In this document: positions 1 to 6,038 of the stretch, piece after piece
How the letters are laid out: every line of letters starts with the position of its first letter
Numbering within the stretch: the stretch's first letter is position 1
From: Actinomycetota bacterium
GTDB lineage: Bacteria > Actinomycetota > Nitriliruptoria > Euzebyales > Egibacteraceae
Reading direction: 5' to 3'
Assembly: GCA_019347785.1 (NCBI GenBank)
Contig: JAHWKQ010000071.1
Span: 1 to 9,311, forward strand
DNA: 9,311 bases
The notes under the pieces: generated by a model
Database searches by the model: none
Seen by the model: the letters and a program-made list of their open reading frames with translations, nothing else
Told to the model about the DNA's origin: nothing
Position numbers and translations under genes: made by a program

Positions 1-12
1 CTCTTCCGATCT
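1..12 (+). other. Residual Illumina adapter sequence at contig edge
   Basis: The first 12 bases, CTCTTCCGATCT, are identical to the 3' end of the standard Illumina TruSeq adapter. The match stops exactly where a good ribosome binding site (AGGAG) begins. A chance 12-base match at the very first base of a window is unlikely, so this is best read as untrimmed adapter at a contig end rather than genomic sequence. Nothing upstream of the first gene can be deduced from it. Confidence 0.9.
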
Positions 13-17
13 AGGAG
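13..17 (+). promoter_or_regulatory. Ribosome binding site of the zinc-dependent dehydrogenase
   Basis: AGGAG lies seven bases before the ATG at 25 and supports that start. It follows the adapter directly, so the promoter of this gene is not in the window. Confidence 0.8.
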
Positions 18-24
18 TCAGGGG

Positions 25-1002
25 ATGCGTGCGGTCGTCTACACCGAGCCGGGGCGGCTGGAGCTGCGGAACCTCGACGAGCCCGAGCCCGACCCGCGCG
101 AGGAGGGGGTCGTCGTGGAGGTGCGCGCCGTGGGCATCTGCGGCTCGGACCTGGAGGGCTTCGCCACCCGGGACCCGTTCCGGGTGCCGCCGCTGGTCAT
201 GGGCCACGAGCTCGCCGGGGTGCGCGCCGACACCGGCCAGCCCGTCGTCGTCAACCCGCTGGTGTCCTGCCTGACCTGCGACCTGTGCCTGCGTGGCCGG
301 CACAACCTGTGCCGCAACCGCGCCCTGGTCGGCATCCACCGCGACGGCGGCTTCGCCGAGCGCGTGGTCGTCCCGCACCGCAACTGCTATCCGCTGCCCG
401 AGGGCGTGTCGCCCCGCCACGCGGCCCTCGTCGAGCCCCTGGCCAACGCCAGTCACGAGTTCGCCCTCGCGCAGGCCGCCGACCCGGCCCCCGAGCGCGT
501 CGGCGTCATCGGGGCGGGGATGCTGGGCCTGGCCGTGACGCTGGTCGCCGTGCGCCGCGGCACACCGGCCGTCACCGTCGCCGACCTGGAGCCGGCCCGG
601 CTGGAGACGGCGCGCACGGTCGGCGCGCACGACGTCGGCGAGCGCCTCGAGGGGGAGTTCGACGTCATCTTCGACGCGGTGGGGACCTCCGGGACGCGCG
701 CCCAGAGCGTCGAACGGTTGCGCCCGGGCGGCACCGCCGTGTGGATCGGCCTGCACGACCGGAAGGCCGGGGTCGACGGCCGCAGCCTCGTCAGAGACGA
801 GCAGCGCGTGCTGGGGACGTTCTGCTACCTGGACCCCGACTTCCGCGCCGGCCTGGGCATGGTCGCCGACCTGTGCGCCGGCCTGGGGCCCGACGCCCTG
901 CCGCCGTGGGTGGACGCCCACCCGCTCGAGGAGGGCGTCGAGGTCTTCCACCGCCTGCTGGACGGACCGCCCGCGGCCGCCAAGACCCTGCTCGTCCCCT
1001 AG
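25..1002 (+). CDS. Zinc-dependent medium-chain alcohol/polyol/sugar dehydrogenase
   Basis: This 325-residue cytosolic NAD(P)-dependent oxidoreductase belongs to the zinc MDR family (sorbitol, threonine and L-idonate dehydrogenase relatives). Visible hallmarks are a GICGSD motif with catalytic-zinc Cys39, GHE with His61-Glu62, the four structural-zinc cysteines at 82, 85, 88 and 96, VEPLA at 136-140, and a Rossmann GAGMLG at 163-168. Asp187 at the end of the second Rossmann strand suggests NAD preference. At 325 residues it is slightly shorter than the usual 340-350. The substrate cannot be read from sequence. Facing a sugar-acid operon, it may oxidise a sugar at C1 or a sugar acid; the aldose 1-dehydrogenase of the Sulfolobus D-arabinose pathway is also a zinc MDR enzyme. 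It is the only + strand gene, and its TAG stop overlaps the stop of the convergent small membrane protein gene. Confidence 0.93.
   Translation: MRAVVYTEPGRLELRNLDEPEPDPREEGVVVEVRAVGICGSDLEGFATRDPFRVPPLVMGHELAGVRADTGQPVVVNPLVSCLTCDLCLRGRHNLCRNRALVGIHRDGGFAERVVVPHRNCYPLPEGVSPRHAALVEPLANASHEFALAQAADPAPERVGVIGAGMLGLAVTLVAVRRGTPAVTVADLEPARLETARTVGAHDVGERLEGEFDVIFDAVGTSGTRAQSVERLRPGGTAVWIGLHDRKAGVDGRSLVRDEQRVLGTFCYLDPDFRAGLGMVADLCAGLGPDALPPWVDAHPLEEGVEVFHRLLDGPPAAAKTLLVP
999..1002. other. Shared CTAG: tail-to-tail overlap of two stop codons
   Basis: The palindrome CTAG holds the TAG stop of the + strand dehydrogenase (1000-1002) and the TAG stop of the - strand small membrane protein gene (1001-999). 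The convergent genes therefore have no intergenic space, and any terminator for either must lie inside the other's coding sequence. Confidence 0.95.
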
Positions 1003-1400
1003 GTGTCTCCCAACGCCCGACGCAGCGCCGCCGCCGAGCGCCGCGCCCGGCGATAGCGCAGGCTGGAGTAGGCCGCCAGCCCCCCGACAACCAGGCCCAT
1101 CGGGGCGAACAGGAACAGCCCGGCGACCGCGAGCGCCCAACCCGACAGCGCGATCACCAGCCAGCTGCGGCTGCCCGACTCCTGGGCCCGCAGGCTGCGG
1201 TGCAGTTCCGCCCGCGTCGGCCCGGGCCCGTCGGCCGGCCGACCCCGGCCCGCCCCCTCCGGGCGCCCGCGCACGGCCAGGAACAGGTTGCCGACGGCGA
1301 GCGCGGCGAACAGCCCGGCCCAGCCGGCGTCGCCGTCGGCCGAGCGGAACGAGGCCAGCAGCCCGAAGCAGGCCGCCGCCAGCAGATAGTTGTAGCGCAT
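999..1400 (-). CDS. Small hypothetical membrane protein
   Basis: I do not recognise a family for this 133-residue protein. It has hydrophobic stretches at about residues 4-17, 27-43, 80-98 and 100-112. A hydrophilic Gly/Arg/Pro-rich linker at about 45-78 separates the two pairs, and the tail is rich in Arg and Ala. This suggests a four-helix inner membrane protein with a basic cytosolic C-terminus. I chose the ATG at 1400 over the in-frame GTG at 1430, because the GTG falls in the loop of a 12-bp GC hairpin (1414-1443) and would add a strongly basic leader before the first helix. No clear Shine-Dalgarno sequence precedes the ATG. It lies 52 bases after the transporter stop, but the intervening hairpin suggests it may not belong functionally to the sugar-acid operon. 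Confidence 0.7.
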   Translation of the reverse strand: MRYNYLLAAACFGLLASFRSADGDAGWAGLFAALAVGNLFLAVRGRPEGAGRGRPADGPGPTRAELHRSLRAQESGSRSWLVIALSGWALAVAGLFLFAPMGLVVGGLAAYSSLRYRRARRSAAALRRALGDT

Positions 1401-1413
1401 CGCCGTGGCCCGA

Positions 1414-1443
1414 CGCCCCGGCCGGCGCACACCGGCCGGGGCG
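1414..1443 (-). terminator. Perfect 12-bp GC hairpin after the transporter gene (candidate terminator)
   Basis: CGCCCCGGCCGG at 1414-1425 and its exact reverse complement at 1432-1443 flank a 6-base loop. The hairpin lies ten bases past the transporter stop codon (1453-1455), as expected for the 3' end of the long - strand operon. It has no U-tract, so it would be a U-less terminator of the type proposed in actinomycetes, or an RNA-stabilising 3' stem. It is certain as a structure and inferred as a terminator. Confidence 0.55.
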
Positions 1444-1452
1444 GGCGCCCCC

Positions 1453-2931
1453 TCAGACGAACTCGTACGGCAGGAGCCCGAAGTACCCGAGGGCCGCCAT
1501 CACGCCGAAGGCGGTCAGCAGGACCCCCGCGAACAGGGTCAGCCACCACCCGACCTTGCCGATGCGGTAGGCGGGCGGCAGCACCACCTTCTCCGCCCAC
1601 AGGATGCCGAAGCACCAAAGGCCACCGGCGAGGACGCCGCCGAAGATGGCCGCGGGCGTGACGATGATGACGAGGTCGCCGACGGTCCAGGCCAGGATCA
1701 GGCCGCCGATCAGCGTGTACAGGTACACGTACTTGCGCACGACACGCTGGCCCGCCCGACGAACCCGCACCGACACGGCGCCGAGGCTCTCGTAGGCGGT
1801 CCACGAGTAGACCTCCCACAGGCCGTACAGCGTGCCGAAGAACGCCGAGAAGATCGCCAGGTAGTACAGGTACTTCAGCGCAGGGCTGATGACGGTGAAG
1901 AACCGCGCCTGGTGCGTGAGCACGTTGTCCTCGGCCGGCACGGTCTGGTCGGCGTGCAGGATCTCCGCACCCATGATCACGAACAGCGCCCCGAAGAAGA
2001 CCATCGCCGCGAAGGACACGAGGACGTCGCCCATCGGCGCCCGCGACCAGGCCCGGGCCTTGGCGACCTCGGCGTCGTCGGAGGACAGCGCCAGCCGCGT
2101 GTTCTTCGGCGCCTCGGCGTACCCCTCGACCATCCGCGCCAGGTCGTGGTGGCCCAGCAGCCCCCACTGCTTCTCGCGCATCATGCCGGTGTAGCCGATG
2201 TAGTCGTAGACGCCGCCGCCGATGGCGCCGGTGTAGACGACGATCTCGACCCAGATGGGCCGGGCGGCGATGCCGGGGTACTTCTGGGCCAGCCACCCGG
2301 GCACCTCGGGGACCTGGGGGATCAGGCCCCCCAGCGCCGCCAGGTAGTCGGGCTGGACCACGATGACGGCGACCAGCAGCGCCAGGAGCATGCCGGCGAC
2401 GATGACCGTCTGCGCCCTCTCCAGCCAGGCGTAGCCGCCGACCCAGGCCAGCGTGGCCGCGGCGAGCAGCAGGACCGTCGCCCACGCCGACGCGCCGAAC
2501 AGCCCGCCCGTCCACAGGTCCACGAGGGACCCGATGCCCACTGACAGCCCGCCCGCCCAGGACGGGAAGGAGATCACGGATACGACGAACATCGCGAGCG
2601 GGAACCAGCCCCTGGGGCCGGGGAACAGGTACGCCCAGCGGGTCATCGGGTGCTCGCCGGTGACCGTGATGTAGCGGTTCGCCGAGTAGCACAGCGCGCC
2701 CTTGGCCAGCGCGCCCACCACGAACATCCAGATGATGGCGTAGCCGTAGATCGCGCCGCCGCGGGAGGCGAAGAACGTCTCGCCGCTGCCGATGGTGATC
2801 GACGCGATGATGGCCCCGGGGCCGAAGACCTTCAGCGCCGTGCCCAGCGTGAACTTCTTCTGGCTCAGAAAGTCGGGCGGGTCCGGGTAGGTGATGACCT
2901 CCGGCTGCTGGTTCGCTGCCTCCCGTGCCAT
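1453..2931 (-). CDS. Divergent Nramp-family-like membrane transporter lacking the metal-site motifs
   Basis: This 492-residue polytopic inner membrane protein has about 11 hydrophobic helices, at roughly 33-48, 58-81, 108-124, 147-168, 173-193, 226-250, 303-323, 345-370, 402-420, 421-445 and 462-485. Its length and overall plan match the Nramp (SLC11) LeuT-fold family. In true Nramp metal transporters, helix 1 carries DPGN and helix 6 carries MPH. Here helix 1 reads F-GPGA-IIAS (36-44), with Gly37 and Ala40 in place of Asp and Asn. Helix 6 reads TGAIGGGVYDYIGYTGMM (234-251), with no MPH. The substrate may thus not be Mn/Fe. Its place after three sugar-acid enzymes makes uptake of a sugar acid or related solute an attractive inference. 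The ATG at 2931 was chosen because of an AGGAGG site just upstream; it lies 29 bases after the short-chain dehydrogenase stop. Confidence 0.88.
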   Translation of the reverse strand: MAREAANQQPEVITYPDPPDFLSQKKFTLGTALKVFGPGAIIASITIGSGETFFASRGGAIYGYAIIWMFVVGALAKGALCYSANRYITVTGEHPMTRWAYLFPGPRGWFPLAMFVVSVISFPSWAGGLSVGIGSLVDLWTGGLFGASAWATVLLLAAATLAWVGGYAWLERAQTVIVAGMLLALLVAVIVVQPDYLAALGGLIPQVPEVPGWLAQKYPGIAARPIWVEIVVYTGAIGGGVYDYIGYTGMMREKQWGLLGHHDLARMVEGYAEAPKNTRLALSSDDAEVAKARAWSRAPMGDVLVSFAAMVFFGALFVIMGAEILHADQTVPAEDNVLTHQARFFTVISPALKYLYYLAIFSAFFGTLYGLWEVYSWTAYESLGAVSVRVRRAGQRVVRKYVYLYTLIGGLILAWTVGDLVIIVTPAAIFGGVLAGGLWCFGILWAEKVVLPPAYRIGKVGWWLTLFAGVLLTAFGVMAALGYFGLLPYEFV

Positions 2932-2936
2932 GTCCC

Positions 2937-2942
2937 CCTCCT
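2937..2942 (-). promoter_or_regulatory. Strong ribosome binding site of the Nramp-like transporter
   Basis: On the - strand AGGAGG lies five bases before the ATG at 2931. It is the best Shine-Dalgarno match in the window. It rules out the longer in-frame extension to 3153, which would overlap the short-chain dehydrogenase gene. Confidence 0.85.
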
Positions 2943-2960
2943 GTGTGCCGGGTCCCTGAT

Positions 2961-3722
2961 CTACACGGCGGTCATGCCGCCGTCCATCACGAATGCCGTG
3001 CCGTTGACGAAGCGGGCCGAGTCGTCGGCGAGGAACGCGATGCCCGCCGCGACCTCCTCGGGGGAGCCCATCCGCCCGTCGAGCTGGCGGCGCTCCATCG
3101 CCGCCCGGGCGCCCTCGGGGTCCTCGGCGCCCGACAGGATCCTGTCGATCCACTCCGTGGCGACCGTGCCGGGGCAGATGGCGTTGGCCCGTATGCCGCG
3201 GGCCGCGTAGTCGGCGGCGATCGCGCGGGTCAGCCCCACGACGCCGGCCTTCGAGGCGCAGTACGCGGCCCGCTCAGCGACGCCGACCACGCCGGCGACC
3301 GACGACACGTTGACGATGACGCCGTGACCGGCTCGCAGCATGTGGCCCAGCACGGTCCGGCAGGTGTGGAACATGGCGGTGAGGTTGACGGCGATCGTCC
3401 GGTCCCACTGCTCGGTGGTGGTCTCCGTCAGGCTGGCCCGGACGCCCACACCGGCGTTGTTGACCAGCAGGTCGATCGCCGGGCGCCGGCCCGCGACGTC
3501 GTCGGCGACGCCGGCGAACCCCTCGCCGTCGGCCAGGTCGTGGACGTAGACCAGCGACTGGCCGCCCGCCTCGTCCACGGCCGCGGCCGCCTTGTCCAGG
3601 CCCCGCTCGTCGATGTCGACGAGCGCGGCGGCGTAGCCGTCGGCGGCCAGCCGCACCGCGGTCGCCAGCCCGATTCCCGACCCGGCGCCCGTCACGATGG
3701 CGGTCCGCGCGGGGCCGCTCAT
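2961..3722 (-). CDS. SDR-family oxidoreductase, probable 2-keto-3-deoxy-L-fuconate 4-dehydrogenase
   Basis: This 253-residue classical short-chain dehydrogenase is of normal family length. It has a TGAGSGIG cofactor motif (11-18), Asp36 at the end of the second strand (NAD rather than NADP), NNAG (88-91), Asn113, and the catalytic Ser141, Tyr154 and Lys158. The C-terminal DGGM is typical. The sequence alone does not fix the substrate. Between L-fuconate dehydratase and the transporter, and with a diketo-acid hydrolase in the same operon, the expected role is oxidation of 2-keto-3-deoxy-L-fuconate to 2,4-diketo-3-deoxy-L-fuconate. The alternative is L-fucose 1-dehydrogenase, also an SDR in several bacteria and otherwise missing here. 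The ATG at 3722 gives a compact SDR N-terminus; a possible AGG lies about nine bases upstream, next to a stable GC hairpin. Confidence 0.9.
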   Translation of the reverse strand: MSGPARTAIVTGAGSGIGLATAVRLAADGYAAALVDIDERGLDKAAAAVDEAGGQSLVYVHDLADGEGFAGVADDVAGRRPAIDLLVNNAGVGVRASLTETTTEQWDRTIAVNLTAMFHTCRTVLGHMLRAGHGVIVNVSSVAGVVGVAERAAYCASKAGVVGLTRAIAADYAARGIRANAICPGTVATEWIDRILSGAEDPEGARAAMERRQLDGRMGSPEEVAAGIAFLADDSARFVNGTAFVMDGGMTAV

Positions 3723-3733
3723 TCGGCGGCCTG

Positions 3734-3753
3734 CCGGCGGCACCCGCCGCCGG
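3734..3753 (-). promoter_or_regulatory. 8-bp GC hairpin next to the SDR start codon
   Basis: CCGGCGGC (3734-3741) and GCCGCCGG (3746-3753) form a perfect stem with a four-base loop. The stem ends 11 bases before the SDR start codon, beside the presumed ribosome binding site. In RNA it could limit translation initiation or protect a processed 5' end. The function is inferred. Confidence 0.4.
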
Positions 3754-3759
3754 ACGCGT

Positions 3760-3794
3760 CCCCGCTACCCGGGGTGTTCGGCATATCGCACCCC
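3760..3794 (-). promoter_or_regulatory. Two mutually exclusive RNA stems in the SDR leader
   Basis: GGGGTG (3771-3776) pairs with CACCCC (3789-3794) across 12 bases. CCCCG (3760-3764) pairs with CGGGG (3770-3774) across five. Both use 3771-3774, so only one can form at a time. This is a possible switch or attenuator, but short GC stems also arise by chance in such GC-rich DNA. Confidence 0.25.
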
Positions 3795-3809
3795 ATTGGA
3801 GAAACTACG

Positions 3810-3828
3810 GACGTGTGATCGACACGTC
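3810..3828. promoter_or_regulatory. Perfect 7-bp inverted repeat at the fuconate dehydratase stop codon
   Basis: GACGTGT-GATCG-ACACGTC is a perfect dyad, its right arm overlapping the dehydratase stop codon. It lies in one of only two sizeable gaps between the operon genes (104 bases). It could be an operator for an internal promoter or, as RNA on the - strand, a 7-bp hairpin followed by the mildly U-rich CGUAGUUUCUCC, hence a weak terminator. I see no convincing -10/-35 pair. Confidence 0.4.
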
Positions 3829-5137
3829 AAGGGCTCGCCCAGGCCACCCCGTCGGGGTAGGCGTACTCCTCCAGGCTGTCGGCCCTGATGGTGCTGCTGT
3901 AGCCGGGGCGCCCCGGGGGCAGCCAGCGGCCGTCACGGACGGCGACCGGGTCGGCCATGTGCTCGTGGAGGTGGTCGACGTACTCGACCGTGACCCCCTC
4001 CAGGCTCGGCCGCACCGCGACGTAGTTGAACACCGACACGTGCTGCACCAGCTCGCACAGGCCGACGCCGCCCGCGTGGGGACACACCGGCACGCCGAAC
4101 TTCGCCGCCATCACCAGAACGGCCAGGACCTCGTTGACTCCGCCGAGCCGGCACGCGTCGACCTGGCAGTACGAGATCGCGTCGGCCTGCAGCAGCTGCT
4201 TGAACATGACCCTGTTGTGGGCGTGCTCGCCGGTGGCGACCCCGACCGGCGCGACCGCCCTGGCGATCCGGGCGTGCCCGAGGATGTCGTCGGGGCTCGT
4301 GGGCTCCTCGATCCACAGCGGGTCGAAGCGGGCGAGCCGCTCCATGTTCGCGATGGCCTCGTCCACCCCCCAGTGCTGGTTGGCGTCCATCATGAGGTTG
4401 CGCCCGGGGCCGATCTCCTCGCGGACGATGGCGGCGCGCCGCATGTCGTCGCCCGCGTCGGCGCCCACCTTCATCTTCACGTCGTCGAAGCCGGCCGCGA
4501 CGGCCTCACGGCACAGCCGGCGCAGCTTGTCGTCGGGGTAGCCCAGCCAACCCGCCGACGTGGTGTAGTGCGGCAGCCCCTGGCGCAGGATGCGCGCCTC
4601 GCGCTCGGCCTTGGAGGCCTCGTTGCGGGCGAGCAGGTCCACGGCCTCCTCGGGGGCGATGGCGTCGCTGATCCAGCGGAAGTCGACCAGCGAGACGATC
4701 TGCTCGGGTGTCATGTCGACGAGCAGCTTCCACAAAGGCTTGCCCTCGCGCTTGGCGTACAGGTCCCACACCGCGTTGGTGAGCGCGGCGGTGGCGAGGT
4801 GGATGGCACCCTTCTCCGGGCCGATCCAGCGCAGCTGGCTGTCGCCGACCAGGTGCCGCCAGAACGACCCCATGTCGGCGAAGAAGGCGTCCACGTCCTC
4901 TCCGAGGAGCCTGGGCTTGAGCGCGTCGATCGCCGCGCAGACGACCTCGGTGCCGCGCCCGATGGTGAAGCTGAACCCGTGGCCCTCCGACTGCCAGCCG
5001 TTGGCCGCGTCGTCCGTGCGCAGCACGCAGTAGGCCGCCGAGTAGTCCGGGTCGGGGTTCATCGCGTCCGAGCCCGACAGGTCCCGCGAGGTGGGAAACC
5101 GCACGTCGTGGGTCTCGATGCTGGTGATGGTCACCAT
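3827..5137 (-). CDS. fucD: L-fuconate dehydratase (enolase superfamily)
   Basis: This 436-residue enzyme dehydrates L-fuconate to 2-keto-3-deoxy-L-fuconate with Mg2+. The N-terminal stretch ETHDVRFPTSRDLSGSDAMN (8-27) and the full-length sequence closely resemble the characterised Xanthomonas campestris enzyme and its eukaryotic homologue ENOSF1. Catalytic features are all present: KMK with Lys221 and Lys223, metal ligands Asp251 (DAN), Glu277 (WIEEP) and Glu304 (TGEH), and His354 in CPHAGG. Family members also act on D-arabinonate, which has the same C2-C4 configuration, so it could feed both the C6 and the C5 branch. The ATG at 5137 follows a GAGG site by about six bases and lies 19 bases after the stop of the preceding hydrolase. 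It is the best functional anchor in the cluster. Confidence 0.95.
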   Translation of the reverse strand: MVTITSIETHDVRFPTSRDLSGSDAMNPDPDYSAAYCVLRTDDAANGWQSEGHGFSFTIGRGTEVVCAAIDALKPRLLGEDVDAFFADMGSFWRHLVGDSQLRWIGPEKGAIHLATAALTNAVWDLYAKREGKPLWKLLVDMTPEQIVSLVDFRWISDAIAPEEAVDLLARNEASKAEREARILRQGLPHYTTSAGWLGYPDDKLRRLCREAVAAGFDDVKMKVGADAGDDMRRAAIVREEIGPGRNLMMDANQHWGVDEAIANMERLARFDPLWIEEPTSPDDILGHARIARAVAPVGVATGEHAHNRVMFKQLLQADAISYCQVDACRLGGVNEVLAVLVMAAKFGVPVCPHAGGVGLCELVQHVSVFNYVAVRPSLEGVTVEYVDHLHEHMADPVAVRDGRWLPPGRPGYSSTIRADSLEEYAYPDGVAWASP

Positions 5138-5156
5138 GAGGCGCCTCGCCTTCCGC

Positions 5157-6038
5157 CTACGCGTCGACGCAGACCTGCCGCTGCCGGCCCAGCCCGGAGA
5201 TCTCCAGCTCCATCACGTCCCCGGCGCGCAGGTAGCGGGGCGCGTCCATGCCCATCGCGACCCCGGCCGGGGTCCCGGTGTTGACCAGGTCGCCGGGCTC
5301 CAGGACCATGAACTGGCTCACGTACCAGACGAGCTGCGCCGGGTCGAACACCATCCGCTCGGTGCTGGAGTCCTGCATCAACTCCCCGTTGACCCACAGG
5401 CGCAGCGAGAGCCGTCGCGGGTCCGCGACCTCGTCGGCCGTCACCAGCCACGGGCCCAGCGGGTTGAACGTCTCGCACGACTTGCCCTTGGCCCACTGCC
5501 CGCCGCGCTCCAGCTGGAAGGCCCGCTCCGAGACGTCGTTGGAGACGCAGTACCCGGCGATGACGTCGCGCGCCGCGTCGACGTCGGGCAGGTAACGCGC
5601 GACGGCGCCGACGACGACGCCCAGCTCGACCTCCCAGTCCGTCTTGTCGCCGCCCGGGGGGATGTGGACCGAGTCGTGCGGGCCGACGACGGCATTGGAC
5701 GCCTTGAAGAAGACCGTCGGCTCATCGGGCAGGACAGCGCCGGTCTCGGCGGCGTGATCGGCGTAGTTCAGCCCGATGCACACAACCTTGCCCGGCCGGG
5801 CGATGGGGGCGCCCACCCGCTCGCGGCGCAGGTCCACGCGGGGCAGCGAGTCGCCGTGCTGGGCGACGGCCTCGGCCAGGCGCTCCAACCCGGACGCCGC
5901 CAGGAACGCCCCGTCGACCTCCGCGACGTGGTCGCCGAGGTCCAAGGCCTGGGCGTCTCCGTCCGCGGGCGCGCCGGCGGAGGCCATGAGGACGGCCGGT
6001 CGCTCTCCGCCCGGCGGGCCGACACGCAGCACTCTCAT
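5157..6038 (-). CDS. FAH-family hydrolase, probable 2,4-diketo-3-deoxy-L-fuconate hydrolase
   Basis: This is a 293-residue soluble fumarylacetoacetate-hydrolase-fold enzyme. It shows GLNYADHAAETG (89-100) with the likely catalytic His95, the EPTVFFK segment (106-112), metal ligands Glu136 and Glu138 in DWEVELG, Asp168 in SNDVSER, the lid and active-site KGKSCETFNPLGPW (184-197), and GTPAGV (255-260). This subgroup includes the 2,4-diketo-3-deoxy-sugar-acid hydrolases, which cleave the C-C bond to give pyruvate plus L-lactate (L-fuconate path) or pyruvate plus a related hydroxy acid. Its place just before L-fuconate dehydratase, with lactate-oxidation genes in the same run, fits that role. It starts within the stop codon of the second FAH gene (ATGA overlap) and has a GAAGG site seven bases upstream. 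Acylpyruvase or ureidoglycolate-lyase-like annotations are alternative labels for the fold. Confidence 0.88.
   Translation of the reverse strand: MRVLRVGPPGGERPAVLMASAGAPADGDAQALDLGDHVAEVDGAFLAASGLERLAEAVAQHGDSLPRVDLRRERVGAPIARPGKVVCIGLNYADHAAETGAVLPDEPTVFFKASNAVVGPHDSVHIPPGGDKTDWEVELGVVVGAVARYLPDVDAARDVIAGYCVSNDVSERAFQLERGGQWAKGKSCETFNPLGPWLVTADEVADPRRLSLRLWVNGELMQDSSTERMVFDPAQLVWYVSQFMVLEPGDLVNTGTPAGVAMGMDAPRYLRAGDVMELEISGLGRQRQVCVDA

Noticed and set aside
285..1661. 458-codon open frame on the + strand across the first two genes and into the transporter
   Set aside because: It is almost entirely Arg, Pro, Gly and Ala, and it overlaps three better-supported genes in other frames.
2932..3153. 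74-residue N-terminal extension of the Nramp-like transporter
   Set aside because: The extension overlaps the SDR coding sequence and has shadow composition. A strong AGGAGG site marks the ATG at 2931 instead.
3815..5284. 489-codon open frame on the + strand
   Set aside because: It is antisense to L-fuconate dehydratase, whose identity is certain. There is no domain, and the composition is Val/Gly/Asp/Arg-biased as expected of an antisense shadow.
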